This document shows positions 38,001 through 49,290 of a stretch of DNA of 64,000 nucleotides, one piece after another (positions within the stretch are counted from its first letter, which is position 1; every line of letters begins with the position of its first letter). The notes under the pieces are model-generated. The model had not been told where the DNA came from and searched no databases. It saw only the letters and a program-made list of their open reading frames with translations. Position numbers and translations under genes: made by a program. The DNA comes from Gordionus sp. m RMFG-2023. Its lineage: Eukaryota > Nematomorpha > Gordioida > Chordodea > Parachordodidae. The stretch is from assembly GCF_954871325.1 (NCBI RefSeq), contig NC_088777.1, positions 53,010,002 through 53,074,001 on the forward strand. The letters run 5' to 3'.

Positions 38001-41000
38001 CGATTTAAGATTATTAATTAAATATATCATTAGGTTTATTATTAATAGGATACGATTAAAAGAAGAAATTTTTTTGGTTGGACAACTTTATCTCAGTGAA
38101 TTAATTATGGAATTTGTAAGGTAATTGGAGGGATTTTTGGGTGTTAATTTGTTGGTTTGAATGTGATGTTGATATTTCACAGACGAGATTTTGTTTGTTA
38201 ATTATGATATTGTAATTGTAATCGTGGATTATTTATGTTGAAAATGGTTATACGATGATTCAAAGATATTATGATTGAAATTGGAATTTAGGGTAATATT
38301 TTAATTGGATAATGAAATTTGAATTCTCATCGAAAACTGATTGGATTGGTTGTTTTTTTTCTGCCAATTAGGAATTATTGTTGGACTGTCTTATTTCGAC
38401 AATATTGATGGTGATTGTTATGGTGATTATGAAGGAAAAGTGGGGTGGGAGGAAGGTAAATGATTGTATATGTAAATTTAAAATCAATATTTAATGTTTG
38501 ATTGGACACATGTATGTTACTCGACCACGTGATTCCGTATTAATATATTAAATAATAAGGGACTTATTACATTTTAATAAATTATGGTCGTTGTTTAGCA
38601 AATTAGGTTGGTATTTAAAATATTTGCATACATTCACTTGGTAGTAAGCAGCAGGCTAATGATAATGCACGCTAAGCGTGCACTGTTTTTTCATGATTTT
38701 CATAAATTACCTAGCACGCCAAAAACGTCATATGTTTATTTTTATATAAGTAAATATATAAACTTACGAATGTAAATATTATTGTTTATTATTTTTTTTA
38801 ACTAAACAATTATTTAAACATTCAATTTATATTATAAGAAGTAATCGTATTTAATATACTTAGTTATCAATATTTAAAATTTAATAAAAAGCATTGTTTT
38901 AATACGTTCTTTTACAGTACCTTGATAGCCAAGTATTTTTATACTCAATTTATATTATAAAAGAATAATAATTGTTTAATTTATAGTTATGCTTATACAG
39001 GCACACTGGACAGGTTAAATGTTAGCCTTTGTGCTACCCACATGGTTAAATTAAATATACTACCCCTTATTTACCATCTCTCTATTAATTCAAGATCATG
39101 ATATAAATATTAGCACAAAAAAATCCAAATAATAATGATTATTAATTTATACCCAACTCATTAATATTTTTTACCCAACTCAGGCCAAATAAAATTTTTA
39201 AAATATTGCTCAGACTGGCCTATCATGAATATTTTTTTTAAAAAATCTTGGTAACAGATTAAATCATGGGGAAATTTTCATATATTATTTTTTTTAAAAT
39301 ATACTTTTTTATTTATTATTTTTTTTAAATTTAAAAAAAATCTTAAGTATATTTAAGAATTTAGAAAAAAAGAGTATATTTAAGAATTTAGAAAAAAAGA
39401 GTATATTTAAGAATTTAGAAAAAAAGAGTATATTTAAGAATTTAGAAAAAAAGGGTATATTTAAGAATTTAGAAAAAAAGAGTATATTTAAGAATTTAGA
39501 AAAGCAGTATATTTAAGAATGTAATAAAAATAGGCAACATGTGTGGTTGATAAGAAACTCATGATCTTTTAAAAAAGCCATGGTCCTTGTATAAGAAATA
39601 CACATATTGGTGAAATTTATGTTATCCATAAAGAGGTAAAATGTTAAATTTAAAAAACTTTGATATTGATTGTATCAAAAAAAAAATCTAAAAATACGCC
39701 AATTGAACGAAAAAGGTAACATTCAAAAATTTCTACCAAAATCCAGACGATCTAAAAAAAAAATAAAAATAATATATGAAAATTTCCTCATGATTTAATC
39801 TGTTACCAAAATCTTATATTAGATTCTTATTTATGAATATCAAAGCAATTTTGATTTAGATGAAGAAATAACTTCTACAAGTCAAAAAAAAATTAGAAGT
39901 AACAATGCATATTTTTTTTAATATGGTTATCTATTCTATAATCTATTTCATAGGTTGGAGCACAATTTGAATCATTTAATGATTTGCGAGAAGCTATAGA
40001 TAAATATGAAAATCTAGTGTTTACTAATTACCATATAGCAACATGTACCAAGCTTGGTAATTTTGATGAAAACATAATTCAAACAATACAATATAAATTA
40101 TACGTTATGTTTGTATCCATGGAGGAAGACACTTTAAAAGTCGTGGGAAAGGAAAACGACTCACCCAAACTTTACAACTAAATTGCCCACACAGCTTTTC
40201 AGTAAAGCACATAATAATAGGGGATCTACATAGGCTAGAGGTTTCCAAAATGAATAGTGGGCATAATCATGATTTGGGTATATATTTTTAAGAAATATAC
40301 AATTTTTATTTATTAATTTAGATTATAATTTATAATTTATTCATGCGTTTACCTAAGCAACGTAAAATAAATGATGAATCAAGATCATTAATTGTTAAGT
40401 GCTTAGAATCTGATGCTTTAATTCCTAAAATAAAATATGACCTCCAAAAAAATAGTAATTTATGCTACAAATCGTGATTTATATAATATAAAAAAGAAAA
40501 TACTATATCAACCAGGGGACTCTGAGCTCTTGGATGTTATCAACTTATTAAAAAATCAAAACCCTGATAATATTATCAAAATAGTTAGTGAAAATAATAG
40601 CCTTCAGGGGATATATTACCAGACCCCAAATATGAAGGAATACTTTAGTGCATTTCCAGAGATTCTCCTGGTTGATGCAACTTATAAATTAAATTATTAT
40701 CAAATGCCAGTATTTACTCTCTTTGTTATTGATGGCAAAGAACAAACGAGATTTGCTGCTATCTGATGAGACCACTCGTGTCGAATGTTATGCCAATTAT
40801 TATTAAAATATTCTTCCACATCTGGAAAATTTAATGCAACCAATGAATTATATATTTCCCAATAATGCTTTTCTGTTTTTGAATATATGATTTTTTTCAA
40901 TAAATTTAGCACAATTTTTACTTGTGTAGAATTTATATTTCTCTTTTTAGCAGTTATTTCTCTAATAAATGTTTGTTGAACATGAAATATACATATTTCA

Positions 41001-44000
41001 AGAGAGGCCATAGGAAAGGCTTCTCTATAAGCATGCCTATCAGCAAAGTCTTTGTCTGCGATTATTACTTTAATTTTGTTATTATTATCATTGTACGATT
41101 TAAATAAATCACACATATTTTTAACAATTAAATAATTCTCAGATTTGACTATCTAGATAGCAGCAAATCTCGTTTATTCTTCGCCATCAATAACAAAGAG
41201 AGTAAATACTGGCATTTGATAATAATTTAATTTATAAGTTGCATCAACCAGGAGAATCTCTGGAAATGCACTAAAGTATTCCTTCATATTTGGGTCTGGT
41301 AATATATCCCCTGAAGGCTATTATTTTCACTAACTATTTTGATAATATTATCAGGGTTTTGATTTTTTAATAAGTTGATAACATCCAAGAGCTCAGAGTC
41401 CCCTGGTTGATATAGTATTTTCTTTTTTATATTATATAAATCACGATTTGTAGCATAAATTACTATTTTTTGGAGGTCATATTTTATTTTAGGAATTAAA
41501 GCATCATATTCTAAGCACTTAACAATTAATGATCTTGATTCATCATTTATTTTACGTTGCTTAGGTAAACGCATGAATAAATTATAATCTAAATTAATAA
41601 ATAAAAATTGTATATTTCTTAAAAATATATACCCAAATCATGATTATGCCCACTATTCATTTTGGAAACCTCTAGCCTATGTAGATCCCCTATTATTATG
41701 TGCTTTACTGAAAAGCTGTCTGGGAAATTTAGTTGTAAAGTTTGGGTGGTTTTCCTTTCCCACGACTTTTAAAGTGTCTTCCTCCATGGATACAAATATA
41801 ACGTATAAATTTGTATTGTATTGTTTGAATTATGTTTTCATCAAAATTACCAAGCTTGGTATATGTTGCTATATGGTAATTAGTAAACACTAGATTTTCA
41901 TATTTATCTATAGCTTCTCGCAAATCATTAAATGATTCAAATTGTGCTCCAACTATGAAATAGATTAGAATAGATAACCTTATTATAAAAATATGCATTG
42001 TTACTTCTAATTTTTTTGACTTGTAGAAGTTATTTCTTCATCTAAATCAAAATTGCTGATATTCATCCATAAGAATCTAATATAGATTTTGGTAACAGAT
42101 TAAATCATGGAATTTTCATATATTATTTTTATTTTTTTTAGATTGTCTGGATTTTGGTAGAAATTTTTGAATGTTACCTTTTCGTTCAATTGGCGTATTT
42201 TTAGATTTTTTTTGATACAATATCAAAGTTTTTTAAATTTAACATTTTACCCTAGATTTACATATTTATCTATAGCTTCTCGCAAATCATTAAATGATTC
42301 AAATTGTGCCCCAACCTATAAAATAAATTATAGAATAGATAACCTTATTAAAAAAAATATGCATTGTTACTTCTAATTTTTTTTTGACTTGTAGAAGTTA
42401 TTTCTTCATCTAAATCAAAATTGCTTTGATATTCATCCATAAGAATCTAATATAAGATTTTTTAAAAAAAAATATTCATGATAAGCCAGTCTGAGCAATA
42501 TTTTGAAAATTTTATTTGGCCTGAGTGGGGTAAAAAATATTAATGAGTTGGGTATAAATTAATAATCATTATTATTTGGATTTTTTTTGTGCTAATATTT
42601 ATATCATAATCTTGAATTAATAGAGAGATGGTAAATAAGGGGTAGTATATTTAATTTAACCATGTGGGTAGCACAAAGGCTAACATTTAACCTGTCCAGT
42701 GTGCCTGTATAAGCATAACTATAAATTAAACAATTATTATTCTTTTATAATATAAATTGAGTATAAAAATACTTGGCTATCAAGGTACTGTAAAAGGAAT
42801 AACCTGTTTTATTAAATTTTAAATATAAAATTATTATTGTAACTAAGTATATAAATACAATATACTTTTATAATATAAATTGAGTATAAAAAAACTTGGC
42901 TATCAAGGTACTGTAAAAGGAACAGGTACTGTAAAAGGAATAGGTACTGTAAAAGGAATAACCTGTTTTATTAAATTTTAAATATTGTAACTAAGTATAT
43001 AAATACGATTACTTTTATAATATAAATTGAATGTTTAAATAATTGTTTAGTTTTTCAAATAAAAAAAATAATAAACATATGACGTTTTTGGCGTGCTAGG
43101 TAATTTATGAAAATCATGAAAAAACAGTGCACGGTTAGGGTGCATTATCATTAGCCGTAAGCATCATTAACCTATATATGTAGAGTTTTTGAGAGCAATA
43201 TTATATGTATGAAATACTGGGTATCGATGTTTAAAAAGAAACAGTTTAAAAAAAAAGAAGTAAATGAAACAGAATATTAAAAGGAAAAAATAGAAAAAAA
43301 ATCTAAATAAAAAAATTAAAAAGAAAGATCTATAAAAATTGGAAAGAGGAAAGAAAAGTTGAAGTATAGAGAGACATCGAATGGGCGGATGGATGGATCT
43401 GGTCTTTGGTTTAATGGGTTATAATTGATGGGTATGGGTCAAAATGGATTGATCAACTGGGAGGATCTTGTGGTTAATCAATATGGCTAGATTTAGGAAA
43501 GATGGGCAATGGTCAAATGGCTAGATATGAAGAATGGTCCTATGGTTGATGGAGGTGATTAGGGAGCAAAATGGAACAGATGGAATGTTTGGCCGAATGA
43601 TGATATTATGGTGGATGGATATGGATCAAATGAAAGGGTTTGAATAGTTAATGCTGATGGTATGGTTCAGGGGAGTACATTGGATAGATGGAAAAATGGG
43701 ATGTTAAAATGGGCAAAAGGAAGAGTTTGAATGGTTAATGGTGGTGTACATTGGATAGGTATGAGATAAATCAAAAGGGGTAATTGGATGATTATTGTTA
43801 TAACTTTTATGGAGCAAGATGGGCTGATGGGAGATGTTCGAATGGTTAATTGGTATGGATGAAACAAAATGGACAAATGGAATGAGATGTGATGAAGGGA
43901 TATATTGGAGCAAGGTGGAATGATTGAATGAAGTGATGTCAATTGTAAATGCAAATGCAAGATGTAAAAGAGTGGATGGATATGCAAATGGAAGATGAAT

Positions 44001-46023
44001 GATTGGAAGTGAGGCGAATGGGAGATGTTAATTTGGGATTAGTTATTGAATCAGTCATGATGTCTTCTCTTAGAGTGGTATATTGTAGGATTAATAAAGA
44101 GAGAAGGTGTTGTAATTGATGGTGGTCTTGAGAGTTTTCAATCAAGGATTATTAATTAATATATCTTTATATATAACATCCAAAAATAAATGGGAGATGT
44201 GGATCTACCATTGTACTATTTTGTACAAAGAACTGCCAGTCTTGTTATATATAGATAAAATAATAATTAATAATCCTTGATAGAAAGTTCTCGAGACTCC
44301 AACGTCAATCACAACATTATAGGTACAATTTAATACATGTTTTATCAAATTTCTAGTAATTTTACCATCATCAATATAATATAAAAAAAATGACAGCCTT
44401 TCATTCATATATTTAATTTTTGGCATGAAATTTTAAGACAAACTTTAAAATAAATATGTCGTAATAATTATTAGCTTATCTTTATTTCATTATTTATATG
44501 ATAATTATACATTATAAAAAAAAACAACCAATATAAGGCCATTTTATAACTCACTCGATTTACCAACTCAACTCTGAAACTAAAATTAATAAATTTTTCA
44601 ATTCCCAATTTTATTGATTAAATATATTTTAAAAAAACAAAAAGTCATCATAATTATAAAATCTTCTCCCTTTTTATACTTTTGGAGATCACAGGTTTTA
44701 CACGTGATTAAAAAATTGTATTGTAAAAACTTGATGGGGAAGGGGGTGCTTTGAGCCCATTTTTAAAAAAGACTAACTCAGGCGACTTATTTATAAATTT
44801 GATAAATATTAAACAAAATAATTTTTAAAAATAAATAATAATGATAAATATGACAATTTACAGTATACATACATAAAAAAAATAACTATTCATCTAATCT
44901 ATTAAACCAATATAAAAAAAAACCAAGTGTTAAGACAAAATATATATTATCTAAACATTGGGTTTTCTTTTCACCAACAGATGGCAGAAAGGTTTCTCTT
45001 TTGTTGGCAAAATCTTGAAACTTAGATGGAATTATTTTGTATATCCTAAGAAAGGTAGCTGTTAAATAAATATATTTTGGCTTGTATTGAAACAATGTAA
45101 ATTTAACATCATGTCATATAAAGGATGATAAGATTTGTAATGTGGAGTCCACTTTTACATTTTTAATTTTTTTTCAAAAAAATCCTTCAAACTAACTTTT
45201 AGAATACAAAAGGTTTAATTAATTTATTAACATATATAGTTAATTAAAATCATTCTAAAAAAAACATAAAAACTAAAAAATTATATTTAAAAAAATTCTT
45301 TTTCTTTCTTCTTTTTTTTTACATTTTGATATCTAATATGTATATTTTATATAATTGTCCTTTAACTTGCTTACAATTTAAATTCAATTACCTTTACAAT
45401 TTTTCAATTATCCTTACAAATTTTATATTCAAATTAACTGTTTCTTTAAAATTATAATTAATTCATCATATAAATTCAACACCACCCTACCCTTTTTTTA
45501 AAATATTGATTTGGACCCCACTCAAACTCCTTAAAAATATAATATTACAAATATAAATAAATTTTGGTATAATTCCTAAATATTAATGTATTTTAATTTA
45601 ATATTTTCAATATTTAATAGATATTTTGGTACTCATATATTATTAGCAAAATCATAGTTATATTATAAAGATTACCATACCATTTTTCAGTATATAATCC
45701 TATTCCCTTATGGCAAAGTCAATAAGATTTTATTAAATTTAATTCTAAAATAAATGAATACAAAAAAAATATAATATAGGATCATATGCTGAAAACATAA
45801 TAAGTGACTACAAGTACTGGTCTAAATTTGAATCCAATACATCTGTAATTATTTTATTTTACATATAAAATTAAAAACTTGATATAACCTAGTAATGGTG
45901 GTAATCCAATAGAATTCACAAGATGGCCAGAAAAATAACATGCTAGGAATAGAATAAAAAAACTGAATAAATTTTTCCCTGGGTACATCTGGGCTTGAAA
46001 AACAGTCCATAATGTTCCATAAA
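29271..46023 (-). CDS. SLC9B2: SLC9B-family (NHA-type) Na+/H+ antiporter, 10 exons seen, 5' end missing
   Basis: Exons in transcript order: 46023-45889, 34777-34690, 34106-33924, 32441-32257, 31923-31830, 31494-31353, 30544-30436, 30260-30124, 29916-29839, 29600-29271 (stop TGA 29273-29271). Phases match at all nine junctions and give 492 residues plus stop. They align end to end with mammalian SLC9B2 (537 aa) from its first membrane region: GLPPLLG, LLRNI, PAVIVPQL, QPLLFGLIG, PKATVQAAIGS and TAPLGA blocks. The product is a multi-pass membrane cation/proton antiporter of the CPA2 group. The Arg of the membrane segment before FTWKEK is kept (LIARAS), but the usual Asp-Asp motif reads SIDG. 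The C-tail after GPRLL is about 80 residues, versus about 25 in mammals. Roughly 85-90 N-terminal residues must lie upstream of 46023; I did not find them. The 31830 donor (GA/GTGGGA) is the least certain junction. Assignment to SLC9B2 rather than SLC9B1 is nominal. Confidence 0.88.
32442..33923. other. SLC9B intron
   Basis: Between exons 3 and 4 of those seen. Mostly unique sequence, CpG-containing; an ACCTGC-ended GC block near 32628 recalls the GC-rich element ends. No second gene recognised. Confidence 0.4.
34170..34545. mobile_element. Palindromic MITE family C, copy 4 (SLC9B intron)
   Basis: Left arm GTTAGCGGCAGTGTG...GAGCGCG...TTTTACCGGGAAATGTG; right arm ATCCGGCAAAATCAG...GGCCGGAAAAAA...CCACTAAC. 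Fills most of the 583-bp intron 34107-34689. Confidence 0.65.
34985..35101. repeat. (GAAA)n microsatellite
   Basis: About 115 bp of GAAA with one interruption (GGAAAG), inside the long SLC9B intron. Confidence 0.95.
35690..36062. repeat. Inverted relative of the 43380-44316 repeat
   Basis: Read on the minus strand this stretch matches the right-hand repeat: GGAACAGATGGAATGTTTG, then ATGATGAT..., ending in TGACGTTATAGTCTTGAG-type sequence next to a C-tract. The two copies face each other 7.3 kb apart in the long SLC9B intron. Possibly a terminal region of a larger element. Confidence 0.55.
36075..36790 (+). mobile_element. Ty3/gypsy LTR-retrotransposon fossil (integrase region)
   Basis: Translated pieces show integrase features of the Ty3/gypsy type: a GGPAFQSKGF-like stretch, then SNGQAERMVG, and a PAELFLGK-like C-terminal piece. 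Only the end of pol is present; no matching pair of LTRs was found, although the adjacent 35690-36062 repeat might be related. The element is broken in several places and old. It lies in the SLC9B intron, opposite to the host gene. Confidence 0.75.
37104..37264. mobile_element. hAT-type MITE family A, best-preserved copy
   Basis: 161 bp, ends TAGTGTTGTTAAACGG and CCGTTTAAACAACACTA, with perfect 8-bp duplications CGTGCAAG (37096-37103, 37265-37272). This copy fixes the family's ends: TAGNG-type termini plus 8-bp duplications point to hAT. Confidence 0.92.
37412..38539. mobile_element. Possible 1.1-kb element with short inverted ends
   Basis: GGGAGTCACGTGGTCGAGT at the left is mirrored by ACTCGACCACGTGATTCCG at the right. 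No transposase-like frame inside and no clear target duplication. Confidence 0.35.
39347..39530 (+). repeat. 27-bp minisatellite in the left MULE arm, seven units
   Basis: GTATATTTAAGAATTTAGAA recurs at 39347, 39374, 39401, 39428, 39455, 39482 and about 39507. The array is absent from the right arm, so it arose after the arms were formed or was lost from one. Confidence 0.9.
39984..40766 (+). pseudogene. MULE transposase N-terminal part (left arm)
   Basis: Two frames, 39984-40181 and 40437-40766 (its coding similarity runs back to about 40344), correspond to the minus-strand frames of the right arm at nearly the same spacing. The second carries LLVDATYKLNYYQMPVF, the start of the MULE DDE domain, and stops at the arm boundary. 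The two parts are in different frames with stops between. Confidence 0.7.
40770..41998 (-). pseudogene. MULE transposase, N-terminal and DDE part (right arm and centre)
   Basis: Minus-strand frames 41998-41729, 41574-41284 and 41116-40700 follow each other as in a MULE transposase: N-terminal region, VDATYKLNYYQMPVF near 41230, then KVIIADKDFADRHAYREAFP and EICIFHVQQTFIRE. Downstream of about HEWSHQ the frame runs into the inverted left arm, so the C-terminus, including any SWIM-type zinc motif, is missing. Interrupted by stops. Confidence 0.75.
42253..42460. repeat. Internal duplication in the right MULE arm
   Basis: The stretch from TATTTATCTATAGCTTCTCG to the CATCCATAAGAATCTAATAT block occurs at about 41898-42080 and again at about 42258-42450, making the right arm locally duplicated. 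Confidence 0.75.
43380..44316 (+). repeat. Degenerate GATGG-rich repeat with palindromic right end
   Basis: About 750 bp of G/A-biased sequence built of variable units with GGTTAATGGT, ATGGATGG and CAAATGG words, no coding frame. It ends in an inverted pair: TCAATCAAGGATTATTAATTAA near 44138 and its mirror near 44263, the latter running into GAGACTCCAACGTCAATCAC. Counterpart of 35690-36062. Confidence 0.55.
44317..45888. other. CpG-poor AT-rich part of the long SLC9B intron
   Basis: No repeat family recognised; holds only the weak small-protein exon candidate at 44886-45045. Confidence 0.4.
44886..45045 (-). CDS. Candidate terminal exon of a small single-pass membrane protein (weak)
   Basis: An open frame after a good splice acceptor (CTTTCTTAG before 45045) encodes about 52 residues with one membrane segment near its C-terminus (FVLTLGFFLYWF) and ends in TAG. 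No ATG begins the frame, so a 5' exon would be needed and I could not find one. The spacing KFQ...G..D..Y...L..G...Y recalls cytochrome c oxidase subunit 7A, but the match is too thin to name it. It lies inside the long SLC9B intron on the same strand, so it could also be chance or an unused exon. Confidence 0.2.
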
Positions 46024-47741
46024 CTGTAATGGATGTAAAAAAAAATTTAAATTTATTTAACTATACATGTAAGCTTATATTTAAAATTTAATATTACATG
46101 ATTAAATTAAAACACCCATAATGTTTCTAAATTTGAAAATATGCACACAAAAAAAAATTATTAAAGTTTTAAAAAGCTAGAATAGAAGAGGTTTTTTACT
46201 AAATAATATAAGAATTATATAGGATATATATATGTTTACGATGCGTATACAATCATATTTTAAAATTTTTAATCTTTTCATAATTTAAAAGGTAATTTAG
46301 AATACTGAATCTATCAAAAAAGAAAGTATACTGGCTGGAGTTTACCAAAAAATTATTTATCAGCTGTTTTTTATCATGCTATATATTTGACGAAAAATTA
46401 GTCTGATTTAAAGCCAATCAATTTTTGACATAAAATTATGTTTTATATATTATATCAAAACGCGGGCTAAACACTAGTTTCACCGATGAAAACATAGGTG
46501 CTCAACCCCCCCTAAAAAATTTGAAGAGCCGCTGGAAGTTCTTTAGAAAATACGTAATTTTGAAAATATAACAATGCACAGATACTTTTATTAACTATTT
46601 TGATACCCTTTTCAGCATATTTTTTAACAGTCCCCTTCCCTCTTTGGCCTACATTCAAGCCTCTTTTCTTGAGTATGAATCATTTTAATATTACTTAGAA
46701 ATTTTTTTTTATTATCTTTCAGCCACTTATTGGAATATTTTTTGTACCTTCCCCCCACCCTATAGCCAAAAGCAGGGAAGAATAATAATTAATTTTGATA
46801 GCAATCAGAATATATAGTAAAAATTTTAAGGTTGATAATCTTCAAATAATATATTAACATACTATAATATGTGCTCTTTCTATATCAATAATCTTTAAAT
46901 ATCAAATAATAACATATATTTTCGTTGTTAATTCTTGAACATCAATATTTATTTAAATTATCGTCATTATATGTATTACATAAAAACAATTAACTTTAAA
47001 TTTTAATCAATAAGATGAAAAATAAAATAATATTAAAAAAATCAATTGTATAATATGGAAAGGTTAAACTAAAATTACATCTAAACAATTATTTTTTTAA
47101 CATGAAAGCAATAGATTTATCTCTATATATTTTATATAAGCACACCTAAGTGACAGAATATTCACTTGAGGCACCCACTCACTTAAAAAAAATATTTTTA
47201 AAAGAATAATATGTTATCGAAACTCTATTATAAAACTAAAAAAATTTGATAATGTATAAGAGTTAATTTTTAAAACATAATTAAATTAAAGACCTCTCAT
47301 TTACGATGTACACTAATATTGGAAATTGTTTGGTATAAATATTACGGATAGAATGTCTAACCATATTAAATTATATTTAAAAATATAACAGGAAATTATC
47401 CGGATGAAAATCAATGAATATGATTATATGCAATATATACATTTGGTCGATATTTAGCAATATTATATAATAAGTAGGAAAAATATGTTAAATACATTTT
47501 TACAGCATTATAATTTGTCCTATTTAATTTAAAAAATTTAATTGATAACCTCTCAAAATTTACTCGACCCCTTTCATATGTAGATGCCTATCCCCTACTT
47601 CTCTTCAAAATATTTGGAAGTAAGATGCTCCTACCTGCTAATCTATGTGCGATGTATAAGATAAAACATAGTCATCAATTTTCCTATTTCTCTGTGGGTA
47701 ATCTTAATCGGGAAGGATATCGCATTTCCAAAAGGTCTGTC
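46024..47741. other. AT-rich 5' flank or intron of SLC9B
   Basis: The missing SLC9B 5' exon(s) should lie here or further upstream. I scanned the minus strand and found no convincing N-terminal exon. Confidence 0.35.
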
Positions 47742-48280
47742 CAGCGTCTATATGACAGGATTTTCACTGGATGCAAACCCCCTTCAAAAACCTTGCCTAC
47801 CCCCCTAAGAATTATCATTATTTTCACCTATTTATTTATTGATATTCTTTTAAAAGAATTTATAAAGGACAACTTAAATTAATCTTACTACCAACTATCG
47901 ATATTTTGTATAAAGAATTTATTTTTTAGATAATATATTCAATTTAAACCTCCATTTTTACAATGAATTAATTATTATGGCATTATGAGCTTGCTAAAAT
48001 ATCTAAACCTTTTAAATTACATTTAAAAGGATAGTTTATTTGGAAAACAATGTGTATGATTGTTTGTAATATATCGATTTGTTCGATGAATTGTATTATA
48101 ATAATACTATAATAAAAGTATTAATTTTTACAGCAATAAATTTTGTCCTATTTCATCTCAAAATTTAATAGATAACCCCCCAAAAAATTTATCCTACCCC
48201 CATTAGATCAGCTTATCCCCTACCCCCTCAAAAAAATAGGATGCAAACTGTTCCTACCCCTCCCACTCATGTAGACGCTG
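47742..48280. mobile_element. hAT-type element (CAGCGTCTA ends), long copy
   Basis: 539 bp, ends CAGCGTCTATATGACAG and TCATGTAGACGCTG, with perfect 8-bp duplications GGTCTGTC (47734-47741, 48281-48288). It shares its GGATGCAAAC...CTACCCC subterminal blocks with the 210-bp copy at 28141, which is probably an internally deleted form. A fragment of the left end recurs at about 49229-49290. Confidence 0.92.
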
Positions 48281-48369
48281 GGTCTGTCTCTATTATCGAT
48301 ATCAAGTCGTTCGAGTATTTGAAGATTGGTTTCAATGTAGATGGTTCTCCTTCAAAAAGATTGTTATAA

Positions 48370-49080
48370 TTGTAAAGAGAATATTATTGTCGTGCATACC
48401 ACCGCCATTGTAACAATTAGGGTTTCATTATTTTCTCCTTTTTTAGCTATGTTTTATCTAATACTAATCAATTTTTAGTTCATTCCTCATTTACCAATTC
48501 TGCAGGATTTGTTATCTCAATTGTAATATCTAAGTTGTTGTCAACTCTGATTTTTGGTTTTAGGATCTTCTTTAAAATCCTATTTCTTATTCAAGATATG
48601 ACACCGGACGATCTGTTTTCTTATCATGGTTTTCTTTGAAATTCTCGTGCCAATCCCAGATCTCTTCTTCTATCTTAGACCTTTTTGTATTTTTCATATA
48701 ATCTCCTTCTCATTGTATTGTGTGGGCTAATTCTGTAGGCGAATTGAAATTTTTCTATTTCTTCTTTAGGGTTATTCGTTTTTCCAAGAAATATTTTTTA
48801 AGTTTATACTCTTTCAACTTGGCTAATTTAGGGTAATATGGCAATATTAAAATATGTTTTCTAAGTTTTTGCTAAATTTACATATTTTCCCAGAAATGGC
48901 GATGCCATATCAGTCACAATTGATCTTCCAAATAATGTGTTTATGTTGTATATTTTCAGTACTATTTGTTGAACAAACAAGAAATAGTCCAAATTTAGCA
49001 AAATCATTTTAATATGAAGAGGAATTTGTTTCAAATAAATAAGGTTACAGCTGTTAAGACTAATCAATTTACCATTAATT
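48370..49080 (-). mobile_element. Ty3/gypsy LTR-retrotransposon fossil (integrase region)
   Basis: Minus-strand translations show an IVTDMASPF stretch typical of the integrase core and, further on, EIEKFQFAYRISPHN, the usual region after it. No LTRs recognised. Broken in several places, old, and independent of the 36075 fossil. Confidence 0.6.
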
Positions 49081-49290
49081 CATTCCAAAACCCGGGAAGA
49101 AATAATTTGGAATATTTTTTTTAATCAGCTGCCTCGGTAATCTTTTGCCAATGAGTAATTTCTGATTGAATTATTTTTAAACAAAAGAAATTTTTATGAA
49201 CGTATCGACATTAAGAAAATATTATGTAAACACTGTCTATATGACAGAAAATTAATTGGTAGCAAACCTCCAAAATCTACCCCTACCCCT

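Larger units (their letters stand above)
38654..43156. mobile_element. Self-inverted (palindromic) MULE DNA transposon
   Basis: A 4503-bp element whose two halves are inverted copies: left arm 38654-40763, right arm 41156-43156, with a 392-bp unique centre. Termini are GGCTAATGATAATGCAC; flanks GTAAGCAGCA (38644-38653) and GTAAGCATCA (43157-43166) are a 10-bp target duplication with one mismatch, in the MULE range. It carries pieces of a MULE-type transposase: EILLVDATYKLNYYQMPVF (first catalytic Asp region) in both arms and VIIADKDF...IFHVQQ in the centre. The C-terminal part is replaced by the inverted arm, so it looks non-autonomous. It lies inside the long SLC9B intron. Confidence 0.88.

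Noticed and set aside
39347-39530. CRISPR array
   Set aside because: Regular 27-bp spacing, but units are contiguous with no spacers and the genome is eukaryotic.
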